DNA of 8,679 nt from Ruminococcaceae bacterium UBA6842. Lineage in GTDB: Bacteria; Bacillota; Clostridia; Oscillospirales; Acutalibacteraceae. The position numbers were made by a program, and so were the translations under genes. The stretch's first letter is position 1; each line of letters begins with the position of its first letter. Of this stretch, positions 1-5,479 are shown in pieces. The stretch covers positions 1 to 8,679 of the forward strand of contig DKDS01000020.1 in assembly GCA_002451855.1 (NCBI GenBank), in the 5' to 3' direction. The notes beneath the pieces are model-generated. The model saw nothing but the letters and a program-made list of their open reading frames with translations. It was not told the origin of the DNA and did no database searches.

Positions 1-2
1 AT

Positions 3-110
3 TTAGATTCATTAGATGAAAAGTTGAGGAAAGAGTGCAAAATCATGTTAAGAGTGTTTGATAGAGTGAGCTCTACAGAAAGTAATTTTACATATAAAAT
101 CATATCATAA
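3..110 (+). CDS. Possible C-terminal tail of an unseen upstream gene (partial)
   Basis: The third plus-strand frame is open from the left edge to a TAA at 108-110, giving 35 residues that begin LDSLDEKLRKEC and end FTYKIIS. No family is recognised. The composition (charged helix followed by a mixed tail) is protein-like, and a strong plus-strand terminator about 100 bases further on suggests that some plus-strand transcript comes in from the left. A frame of this length in A/T-rich DNA could still be chance, so the call is weak. The 5' part lies outside the window. Confidence 0.3.
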   Translation, partial: LDSLDEKLRKECKIMLRVFDRVSSTESNFTYKIIS

Positions 111-156
111 AATCAGCTTTTAAATGCTGCTATGGTTCAAAGACATATACAACATT

Positions 157-174
157 CGAAAAAAATATTTTTCG
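157..174. repeat. Small A/T dyad (CGAAAAA / TTTTTCG)
   Basis: Seven-base arms CGAAAAA (157-163) and TTTTTCG (168-174) flank a four-base AATA loop. The arms are almost all A/T. It could be a weak hairpin in the trailer of the upstream transcript or a chance palindrome, and no function can be assigned. The rest of 111-209 shows no gene or recognisable element. Confidence 0.35.
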
Positions 175-209
175 TAATCCCGCTGCAAAGCTCCCTTTCT
201 CAGAATAAG

Positions 210-260
210 CCAAAACCCTGCGATTTTTTAAATAAAATCAGCATGGTTTTGGTTTTTTTT
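210..260 (+). terminator. Rho-independent terminator, plus strand
   Basis: The left arm CCAAAACC (210-217) pairs with GGTTTTGG (245-252). Inside it TGC pairs with GCA and GATTTT with AAAATC around a TTAAAT loop, with one mismatch (218/244) and one bulged A (240). Eight T residues follow at 253-260. The T-run lies only on the plus strand, so this ends a transcript arriving from the left, and its end overlaps the stop codon of the convergent AraC-family gene. It may give some termination on the other strand, but the minus-strand flank is not U-rich. Confidence 0.8.
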
Positions 261-1032
261 ATTTATAGCGCTTTGCATACTGCGACGGAGATATGCCGGA
301 ATGCTTTTTAAAGCTTTTTGAAAATTCATAAATATCATTGTATCCGAGTGAAACGGCAATATCCGCTATGCTGGAATAATCGCTTTTAAGCATATCGGAT
401 GCTTTTTTCATCTTTACAGATTGTATATAATTGATTGGTGAAATACCCATAGCTTCCTTGAAAATTTTTCTGAAATAAACCGTCGATACGCCTGTTATTG
501 CTGCCAAATCCTCGTTGCATATCCTTTTGTTGTAATTTTCCGCAATATAGTTAATCGCGGGTAATATTTTATTGTCCTTTGCCGAAGGCATATATTTTTT
601 CTCGGCTATTTTTAAAAGAGATAACAATATGTCATATAAAGCCTTGAGCTCCTCAAGCTTATAAGCATACGGTTTTAATGTATGATTTATCTCAATTTTT
701 TTGATTTCATTAAGCAGTATTTCAGTATTTTTAATTTTAAACGGAAGAATTTGCGATGAGCTTTTCTGACAATCAAATTCTATAATCGAGAAATGACCGG
801 ATTTGGTGCAATGCCAATCATAATCGCATCCTTTCGGCAGAATAACAATATTATTAATGTTTGAAATATAGCTTTTTCCGCCGGAGCTGTAAACTGTTTC
901 TCCTTCGTATTTTATTACAATAGCCCATGCTGGTCTGTTTCGCCTTTTGGAACCGGTTTTTTCTTCGGTATACATAGTAGACGCCGAGTATATTTTTGTT
1001 ATAATCAAATCTGACAAAATACTGTAATCCAA
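259..1032 (-). CDS. AraC-family transcriptional regulator with N-terminal cupin-like domain
   Basis: This 257-residue protein has the usual length and order of an AraC/XylS regulator. An N-terminal beta-rich effector domain (about 35-90, with ILPKGCDYDWH typical of AraC-binding cupins) is followed by a helical linker and two C-terminal helix-turn-helix units. The first is near 173-193 (NEDLAAITGVSTVYFRKIF). The second is near 220-257, with the family signature IADIAVSLGYNDIYEFSKSF and the closing GISPSQYAKRYK. The start is TTG (1030-1032), set by a GAGGTG ribosome site at 1039-1044 with six bases between; no nearby ATG fits as well. It is transcribed divergently from the catabolic operon beside it and most likely activates that operon on binding a small ligand. 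The ligand cannot be told from the sequence. Confidence 0.93.
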   Translation of the reverse strand: MDYSILSDLIITKIYSASTMYTEEKTGSKRRNRPAWAIVIKYEGETVYSSGGKSYISNINNIVILPKGCDYDWHCTKSGHFSIIEFDCQKSSSQILPFKIKNTEILLNEIKKIEINHTLKPYAYKLEELKALYDILLSLLKIAEKKYMPSAKDNKILPAINYIAENYNKRICNEDLAAITGVSTVYFRKIFKEAMGISPINYIQSVKMKKASDMLKSDYSSIADIAVSLGYNDIYEFSKSFKKHSGISPSQYAKRYK

Positions 1033-1052
1033 TTTTTACACCTCGTTTAGGA

Positions 1053-1069
1053 AATTATATCATATAATT
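1053..1069. repeat. Perfect 17-base palindrome over the regulator's -10 box
   Basis: AATTATAT and ATATAATT surround a single central C, with no mismatch. The sequence contains TATAAT on both strands. It could be an operator, or it could simply arise from the -10 box being A/T-rich. A promoter reading the other way from its plus-strand TATAAT has no -35 box at the right distance. Confidence 0.55.
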
Positions 1070-1082
1070 GCGGCTGTGTCAA
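1054..1082 (-). promoter_or_regulatory. Consensus sigma-A promoter of the AraC-family gene
   Basis: Read on the minus strand, TTGACA (1077-1082) and TATAAT (1054-1059) are both perfect consensus hexamers separated by exactly 17 bases. Transcription would start near 1047, leaving a leader of about 15 bases that holds the GAGGTG ribosome site. The -10 box lies inside a perfect palindrome and the -35 box lies at the edge of a direct repeat, so repression or autoregulation at this promoter is plausible. Confidence 0.82.
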
Positions 1083-1115
1083 AACAATCAGTATCAAATA
1101 TGACAAAAAAGTCAG
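1077..1115 (+). promoter_or_regulatory. Candidate AraC-type operator: 15-base direct repeat, 24-base period
   Basis: TGTCAAAACAATCAG (1077-1091) and TGACAAAAAAGTCAG (1101-1115) match at 12 of 15 positions and start 24 bases apart. AraC-family proteins usually bind two direct half-sites roughly two helical turns apart, so spacing and placement fit. The left copy covers the -35 box of the regulator's own promoter. The right copy lies where the -35 box of the operon promoter would be. Assignment to this regulator is inference. Confidence 0.5.
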
Positions 1116-1119
1116 ATTT
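1096..1119. repeat. Dyad AAATATGAC / GTCAGATTT with A6 spacer
   Basis: Nine-base arms at 1096-1104 and 1111-1119 are complementary except at one pair, and six A residues separate them. The dyad shares the right copy of the direct repeat. It may be an alternative reading of the same operator or a binding site for a dimeric regulator. As RNA it would be only a weak hairpin. Confidence 0.45.
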
Positions 1120-1129
1120 GCCATTTACT

Positions 1130-1135
1130 TATTAT
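1130..1135 (+). promoter_or_regulatory. Candidate -10 box of the catabolic operon (activator-dependent)
   Basis: TATTAT matches the -10 consensus at five of six positions and would put the transcript start near 1142, with a leader of about 28 bases containing GGGGTGA. At the proper distance upstream (about 1107-1112) the sequence is AAAAGT, not a -35 box, and this spot lies in the right copy of the direct repeat. A promoter lacking a -35 box with a regulator site in its place is typical of AraC-family activation. No better promoter was found in the spacer. Confidence 0.4.
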
Positions 1136-1169
1136 TCGGTTTGCGGTTTAATGTATTCGGGGTGAGAAA

Positions 1170-1994
1170 ATGAAGAAAATATCTGAAATCACATCTCCTG
1201 CCTTGGCGGGCGTTATAAGAGAAAAAGACATTAATTCCGCGATTGCCGAGATAAAAAACTGTATGTATGACGGCGCGGATATGATAGATTTACATATGTC
1301 GTGTCTTGAAAAGACAGACAAAAACGCATTGAAAGCCGTTATAGCTTCGTCAAAGCTTCCGGTATTGGCATTGAATTACAACAAGAAATACGATTGGTCG
1401 GATTGCGGATTTTCAGAGGAACAGCGCGCGCAGAGCTTTCTTGACGCGGTAGCTGTCGGAGCCGCCGGTATTGATATGCAGGGATATACCTTTGACGCGA
1501 AATCAAAGGAAAACTTTTGCGGTGAGGACAAATACAGCTTTACAAAGGGCAATCCAAAAGAAATCGTTACCGACAGCACCGTAATTTCAAAGCAGTGTGA
1601 ATTAATAGAAAGAGTACACTCTATGGGCGCCGAGGTTTTGCTGTCTTGCCATCCGGGTATAAGAATGAGCTGCGAACAGGTGGTCGAGCTTGCTCTGTTT
1701 TTGGAAAGGCGAAATCCCGATATTATAAAAATCGTAACATTCGCCGCGGACGAAAACGACCTGATTGAAAGCTTTAAAACAATGGCGGTTCTCAAAAAAG
1801 AAGTAAAGACCGCTGTAAGCTATCATACAAACGGCGCCGCCGGAAGCCTCTCAAGAATTATCAATCCCGTTCTCGGAGGACATATAATTTTTTGCGTTGA
1901 CCGTTTTAACGGGGGCAGTACTATGGAACAGCTCGATTTAAGAACCGTGCGGACTATTATTGATAATATGAAAAAGGTGTATCAGGGGAAGTAA
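1170..1994 (+). CDS. Type I 3-dehydroquinate dehydratase-like protein (divergent)
   Basis: This 274-residue protein has the motif order of the type I dehydroquinase (AroD) barrel. GADMIDLH (35-42) stands where AroD has its GAD.vElR strand. LLSCHPG (157-163) carries the catalytic His161, DIIKIV (184-189) the Schiff-base Lys187, GSLSRI (225-230) Arg229, and GGSTMEQ (248-254) Gln254. Classical AroD removes water from 3-dehydroquinate through an imine on that lysine. The usual Glu and Arg of the first strand are Asp40 and His42 here, and the R...EGG substrate segment is replaced by NYNKKYDW. The substrate may therefore differ, so no aroD symbol is given. The ATG is set by GGGGTGA at 1159-1165. 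It is the first gene of the operon and overlaps the next by one base (TAATG). Its place next to dehydrogenases and a regulator suggests catabolism rather than aromatic biosynthesis. Confidence 0.8.
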   Translation: MKKISEITSPALAGVIREKDINSAIAEIKNCMYDGADMIDLHMSCLEKTDKNALKAVIASSKLPVLALNYNKKYDWSDCGFSEEQRAQSFLDAVAVGAAGIDMQGYTFDAKSKENFCGEDKYSFTKGNPKEIVTDSTVISKQCELIERVHSMGAEVLLSCHPGIRMSCEQVVELALFLERRNPDIIKIVTFAADENDLIESFKTMAVLKKEVKTAVSYHTNGAAGSLSRIINPVLGGHIIFCVDRFNGGSTMEQLDLRTVRTIIDNMKKVYQGK

Positions 1995-3007
1995 TGAAAA
2001 GAATTAAGTTGGGACAAATCGGAATAGGACATAATCACGGACACGAAAAAATGCTTTCCGCAAGAAAATTTCCCGAATTGTTTGAAATTGTAGGTTTTGC
2101 GGAGGAAGATGAAAGATGGATTGAAAAAAGGGGAGGTTGGCGTGGCTATGACGGTCTGAAAAGAATGGCGGTAGATGAAATAATAGAGAAAAGCGATGCG
2201 CTTTTAATTGAAACTGATGTTTGGAATTTGACTGCAACGGCACAAAAATGCATTGATGCCGGACGGCATATTCATATGGATAAACCGGCGAGCGGAACAT
2301 TGGAGGAATATAAGCATTTACTTGATACCGCGAAAGAAAAAAATCTTATTGTCCAATTGGCTTATATGTACCGTTACAATCCCGCTGTTCGGGAATGTAT
2401 AAGAATGATAAAGGACGGAGAATTGGGTGAAATATTTTCAATCAATGCCGAAATGAGTACATTTCATCCTGTTGATTATAAAAGGTGGCTTACAAACTTC
2501 GGCGGAGGAACAATGTTTATTTTAGGCTGCCATCTTATTGATTTGATAGTCTATATAATGGGGAAGCCTGAAAAAATTACCTCATTTTTAAAAAATACCA
2601 TGCTTGACAGTATAGATTTTAACGATAACAACCTTGTTGTTATGGAATACGAAAGAGCACTGGCAAGGGTTTTTGTTTCATCGGTTGAGGTTAACGGGTT
2701 CGGCACACGGCAGTTTAGGGTCTCGGGAAGTAAAGGCACGGTAAATATCTGCCCGTTGGAACGGCCGATTACTATGACCTTTTCGGATAGAGAAATTGCA
2801 GACATGACATATGAGGATAAAAAAATTTTTATTCCGTTTGAGGATAATACCGCAGACGGGAGATATGACGAAATGCTTAAAGATTTTTACGCATATATTG
2901 TCGGCAAAAAGGAAAATCCGTTTAGTTATGAGCACGAATACGCTATTCAAGAGGTTTTGGATGAAATTGTAGGCGGTGTGAGGTTTTACAGTAAAAATAT
3001 CTATTAA
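1994..3007 (+). CDS. Gfo/Idh/MocA-family oxidoreductase
   Basis: This 337-residue protein has the usual length of the family. The N-terminal Rossmann fold has GQIGIGHNHG (7-16), a GxGxxH version of the dinucleotide loop. HMDKPASGT (94-102) is the conserved E/DKP segment with the probable catalytic Lys97. The C-terminal alpha/beta domain has GGGTMFILGCHLIDL (170-184) with His180. Such enzymes oxidise or reduce a hydroxyl on sugars or cyclitols with NAD(P). In inositol dehydrogenases the segment reads GGG...D.G.H, and the aspartate is part of a Lys-Asp-His set; here that position is Ile176. The protein is cytoplasmic with no signal peptide. The ATG shares one base with the upstream stop and has AGGGG at 1984-1988, so the two genes are translationally coupled. 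The substrate is not determined. Confidence 0.92.
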   Translation: MKRIKLGQIGIGHNHGHEKMLSARKFPELFEIVGFAEEDERWIEKRGGWRGYDGLKRMAVDEIIEKSDALLIETDVWNLTATAQKCIDAGRHIHMDKPASGTLEEYKHLLDTAKEKNLIVQLAYMYRYNPAVRECIRMIKDGELGEIFSINAEMSTFHPVDYKRWLTNFGGGTMFILGCHLIDLIVYIMGKPEKITSFLKNTMLDSIDFNDNNLVVMEYERALARVFVSSVEVNGFGTRQFRVSGSKGTVNICPLERPITMTFSDREIADMTYEDKKIFIPFEDNTADGRYDEMLKDFYAYIVGKKENPFSYEHEYAIQEVLDEIVGGVRFYSKNIY

Positions 3008-3047
3008 GAAAGTTAATCAGTCTTAAAAATACAATGAGCTGAAAAGT

Positions 3048-3128
3048 ATGAACAAAACGGTAATGATTACGGGAGCCGGCAAGAACATCGGGAAATGTTT
3101 ATCGTTCAGAGCATACTTTACAAGATAA
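3048..3128 (+). pseudogene. Vestigial N-terminus of a short-chain dehydrogenase
   Basis: In the 136-base spacer after the Gfo/Idh/MocA gene, an ATG at 3048 opens a 26-codon frame beginning MNKTVMITGAGKNIGK. This is the first beta strand and TGxxxxIG dinucleotide loop of a classical SDR. It then loses resemblance (CLSFRAYFTR) and stops at TAA 3126-3128. The start is much like that of the intact SDR 600 bases downstream (MNKTAFITGGGGYIG), but the DNA differs too much for a recent copy. It is best read as the remains of a second SDR gene whose body was deleted, with the next gene now following directly. It is unlikely to be functional at this size. A chance resemblance is possible but the motif is long and in the right place. 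Confidence 0.62.
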
Positions 3129-3143
3129 TCGGAGATGACTGCT

Positions 3144-3725
3144 ATGAAAAATATATATTTGATTGGGGATTCGATAAGATGCGGCAGTGTAAAAAGCCCC
3201 GGGTACGAGATTTTTGTAAGAAAGAAGCTTGCGGGGAAATATAATGTTTATTTGCCGGACGAAAATTGCAGATTTGCGCAATATACCTTAAGAGGCTTGT
3301 GCGATTGGGTAAATCAGGTTGATGCCGCCGAAATTGATTTGGTTCATTGGAACAACGGACTGTGGGATGTTTTATTATTAAACGGTGATGAACCGCTTAC
3401 GCCTATTGATTATTATACATATATGTTGGAGCGAGTATATAAAAAAATCAAATTGTTTTTTCCTAAAGCTGAAATAATTTTTGCTACAACAACACCCGTA
3501 ATCGAGAAAAACTCGCCGTCCGATTGGCAACGCCGCAATTCTGACATAGAGAAATACAACGATGAGGCAAAAAAATTGATGGGTAAATTAGGTGTAAAGG
3601 TCAATGATTTGTACTCGGTCGCAAAACAGTTCGACGAAAGCTATTATGCTGATTGGACGCACTTTAACGAAAAGGGCGCAAGAATACTTGCGAACGAAAT
3701 TATAAAAAATACAGAGAGGATGTAA
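3144..3725 (+). CDS. SGNH/GDSL-family hydrolase (probable esterase)
   Basis: The 193-residue protein begins MKNIYLIGDSIRCG, the block I GDS motif with nucleophile Ser10. HWNNGLWD (68-75) stands for the block III Gly/Asn oxyanion segment, ATTTPV (114-119) is a common core strand, and YADWTHFNEKGARILA carries Asp170 and His173 of the catalytic DxxH block V. The set is complete, so hydrolysis of an ester (acetyl or acyl on a sugar or cyclitol) is likely. There is no signal peptide, which points to a cytoplasmic substrate. An ATG at 3135 in the same frame is three codons earlier, but it abuts the GGAG at 3131-3134. The ATG at 3144 has that GGAG nine bases upstream and is preferred. The next gene starts three bases after the stop. 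Confidence 0.87.
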   Translation: MKNIYLIGDSIRCGSVKSPGYEIFVRKKLAGKYNVYLPDENCRFAQYTLRGLCDWVNQVDAAEIDLVHWNNGLWDVLLLNGDEPLTPIDYYTYMLERVYKKIKLFFPKAEIIFATTTPVIEKNSPSDWQRRNSDIEKYNDEAKKLMGKLGVKVNDLYSVAKQFDESYYADWTHFNEKGARILANEIIKNTERM

Positions 3726-3728
3726 ACT

Positions 3729-4487
3729 ATGAACAAAACAGCATTTATAACAGGCGGCGGCGGTTATATCGGCACACAGACAGCAATCACACTTGCGAAA
3801 GAGGGCATTAACATCGCGGTATGCGATATAAGCGAAAAGTCGGTAAAAGCAGCCGTAGATAAGGTCAATGCCGTCGGCGGAAATGCAAAAGGATATGTGT
3901 CCGATGTGACGGATTCAAAGGATATTGAAGCGGCGATACAAAAAGCTGCGGAGGATTTCGGAAGTCTTGATATTTTGGTGCATATTGCAGGCGGCAGCGC
4001 AAGAATTGCCGGGGGAAGCTATGTTCCGCTCGTTGAACAAGAGGAAAGCGTTATAGACAAGGTTTTGAAGGTAAATCTTTACGGTGCGTTCTGGGCAAGC
4101 CGTGCGGCCGCAAGAATTATGATAAAGCAGGGTACGGGCGGAAAAATTATAAATTTTGCGTCGGCGGTCGGAATTAACGGGCTTGCAAACTGCTGCGATT
4201 ATGCGGCATCAAAGGGCGGTATAATGTACCTTACAAAGGCGCTTGCCAAGGAGCTCGGCAGGTATAAGATCAATGTTAATTCGGTAGCTCCGGGCGTTGT
4301 AATGCGTCCCGAGGAGGGCAGTGACAGCGATAGAGCGACTAAAACAAATCTTTTGGGTGAAAAATGCACTGCCGAAGATATTGCATACCTTGTTGAGTTT
4401 TTGGCTTCGGATAAGGCAAGGTTCATTACCGGTCAAACATATGTATGCGACGGAGGCAGAACATTATCTATGAAAGGAACCGATTAA
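3729..4487 (+). CDS. SDR-family NAD(P)-dependent oxidoreductase
   Basis: This 252-residue classical short-chain dehydrogenase/reductase has the TGGGGYIG cofactor loop at 8-15. Asp33 closes the second strand, which favours NAD(H) over NADP(H). HIAGG (85-89) stands in place of NNAG. The catalytic set is Ser145 (INFASAVG), Tyr158 and Lys162 (YAASK), with the usual 13-residue Ser-Tyr spacing. The C-terminus has FLASDKARFITGQTYVCDGG, as in the FabG-like branch. It probably interconverts a secondary alcohol and ketone. GAGAGGA at 3714-3720 serves as the ribosome site, eight bases before the ATG. The gene lies three bases after the hydrolase stop and two bases before the next start, well inside the operon. 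FabG of fatty acid synthesis is unlikely given the setting. Confidence 0.93.
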   Translation: MNKTAFITGGGGYIGTQTAITLAKEGINIAVCDISEKSVKAAVDKVNAVGGNAKGYVSDVTDSKDIEAAIQKAAEDFGSLDILVHIAGGSARIAGGSYVPLVEQEESVIDKVLKVNLYGAFWASRAAARIMIKQGTGGKIINFASAVGINGLANCCDYAASKGGIMYLTKALAKELGRYKINVNSVAPGVVMRPEEGSDSDRATKTNLLGEKCTAEDIAYLVEFLASDKARFITGQTYVCDGGRTLSMKGTD

Positions 4488-4489
4488 TT

Positions 4490-5479
4490 ATGAAAGCCAT
4501 GCTTGTGGATGAAAATAAAAATCTTGTCTGGAGCGATGTTGAAAAGCCGTCGCCCAAAGAAGATGAGATTTTAATTAAAATATATGCCGCGGCGCTTAAC
4601 CGTGCGGATCTTCTGCAAAGAAACGGTACATATCCGTCGCCTGTCGGTTGGCCCGACAGGATGGGGCTTGAGGTTTCGGGAATTATCGAGGATATGGGTG
4701 AAAAAGCCCAAAAGGAAAGCGGTAAAAAAATCGGCGATAAGGTGTGCGCACTGCTCGGCGGCGGCGGATACGCCGAATATGTCTGCGCGCCTTACGGAAT
4801 GGTTATGCGTATGCCTGAAGGTCTGTCCTTTGAGGAGGCGGCGGCTCTTCCGGAGGCGTACGCCACCTGTTATCTGAATTTATTTTATGAGGGGCATTTA
4901 AAGGAAGGACAAACCGCCTTTATTCCGGCAGGCGCGTCGGGACTTGCTTCGGTTGCGATACCTATGGCAAAATCATTCGGCGCAAGGGTAATAACCTCTG
5001 TTTTATCGGATGAAATCGCAAAAAAAATCAAAGGCTTGGGCGCCGACATTATTATAAATTCCTCAAAACAGAGCGTGGCTGAGGTTTTAAAAGCAGAGGA
5101 AGAAAACGGGCGTCCCGTAAATATGGCGATGGACTGCCTTTGCGGAAAAGAGCTTGGGGAGAGCCTGCCTTATATGGCAGAGGGAGGATATTGGGTAATA
5201 ATCTCGACCCTTGCAGGCACGGAGACTGATATTAAGCTTCGCCCGATACTTACAAAGGGTTTACATATCGTCGGCAGTATGCTCAGAAAGCGTTCATCGG
5301 AAGAAAAAGCAAAGCTGCTGGCGGAGCTTACCGAAAAGCTTTGGCCTAAGCTTGAAAGCGGTGAAATAAAGCCTTCGGTATATAAGGTTTTACCCATTGA
5401 AGACGCCGAGGCGGCACATTCGATTTTGCAAAACGGCGAAAATGTAGGAAAGGTAGTATTAAGCGTGTGCAAAGGGTAA
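4490..5479 (+). CDS. MDR-family NAD(P)H quinone oxidoreductase, PIG3 type
   Basis: From the ATG at 4490 the protein has 329 residues. The fold is that of medium-chain dehydrogenases: a GroES-like N-terminal domain followed by a Rossmann domain. NRADLLQRNGTYPSPVG (37-53) is the signature of the PIG3/p53-inducible quinone oxidoreductase branch. The cofactor loop AGASGLAS (147-154) replaces the more usual GGASGVGT, so a loop glycine is missing. No zinc-binding Cys/His set is present, as expected for this zinc-free branch. The family reduces quinones or enones with NAD(P)H. The frame is open 45 bases further up to an ATG at 4445, but that lies inside the SDR gene. The ATG at 4490 is two bases past the SDR stop and has AAAGGA about 11 bases upstream, and it gives the family's canonical MKAM start. 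Confidence 0.9.
   Translation: MKAMLVDENKNLVWSDVEKPSPKEDEILIKIYAAALNRADLLQRNGTYPSPVGWPDRMGLEVSGIIEDMGEKAQKESGKKIGDKVCALLGGGGYAEYVCAPYGMVMRMPEGLSFEEAAALPEAYATCYLNLFYEGHLKEGQTAFIPAGASGLASVAIPMAKSFGARVITSVLSDEIAKKIKGLGADIIINSSKQSVAEVLKAEEENGRPVNMAMDCLCGKELGESLPYMAEGGYWVIISTLAGTETDIKLRPILTKGLHIVGSMLRKRSSEEKAKLLAELTEKLWPKLESGEIKPSVYKVLPIEDAEAAHSILQNGENVGKVVLSVCKG

Noticed and set aside
1063..1068. Plus-strand TATAAT in the palindrome as the operon promoter
   Set aside because: The position of its -35 box (about 1040-1045) reads ACCTCG, which has no resemblance to TTGACA, and the leader would be about 100 bases.
1376..1826. Minus-strand frames of 139 and 74 residues opposite the dehydroquinase-like gene
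   Set aside because: They lie wholly within a gene with clear family motifs, have no ribosome site, and show no family signature.
3135..3143. Earlier ATG at 3135 as the hydrolase start
   Set aside because: It touches the GGAG at 3131-3134 with no spacing. The ATG at 3144 has the proper distance and gives the normal MKNIYLIGDS start of the family.
4445..4489. Earlier in-frame ATG at 4445 for the MDR gene
   Set aside because: It would add an arginine-rich 15-residue extension encoded inside the SDR gene. The ATG at 4490 gives the family's usual MKAM start and fits the operon spacing.
4584..4877. 97-residue arginine-rich plus-strand frame within the MDR gene, and similar frames opposite metG and tatD
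   Set aside because: The composition (many Arg, Cys, Ser) is that of off-frame reading of GC-richer coding DNA, and the overlapping genes are certain.
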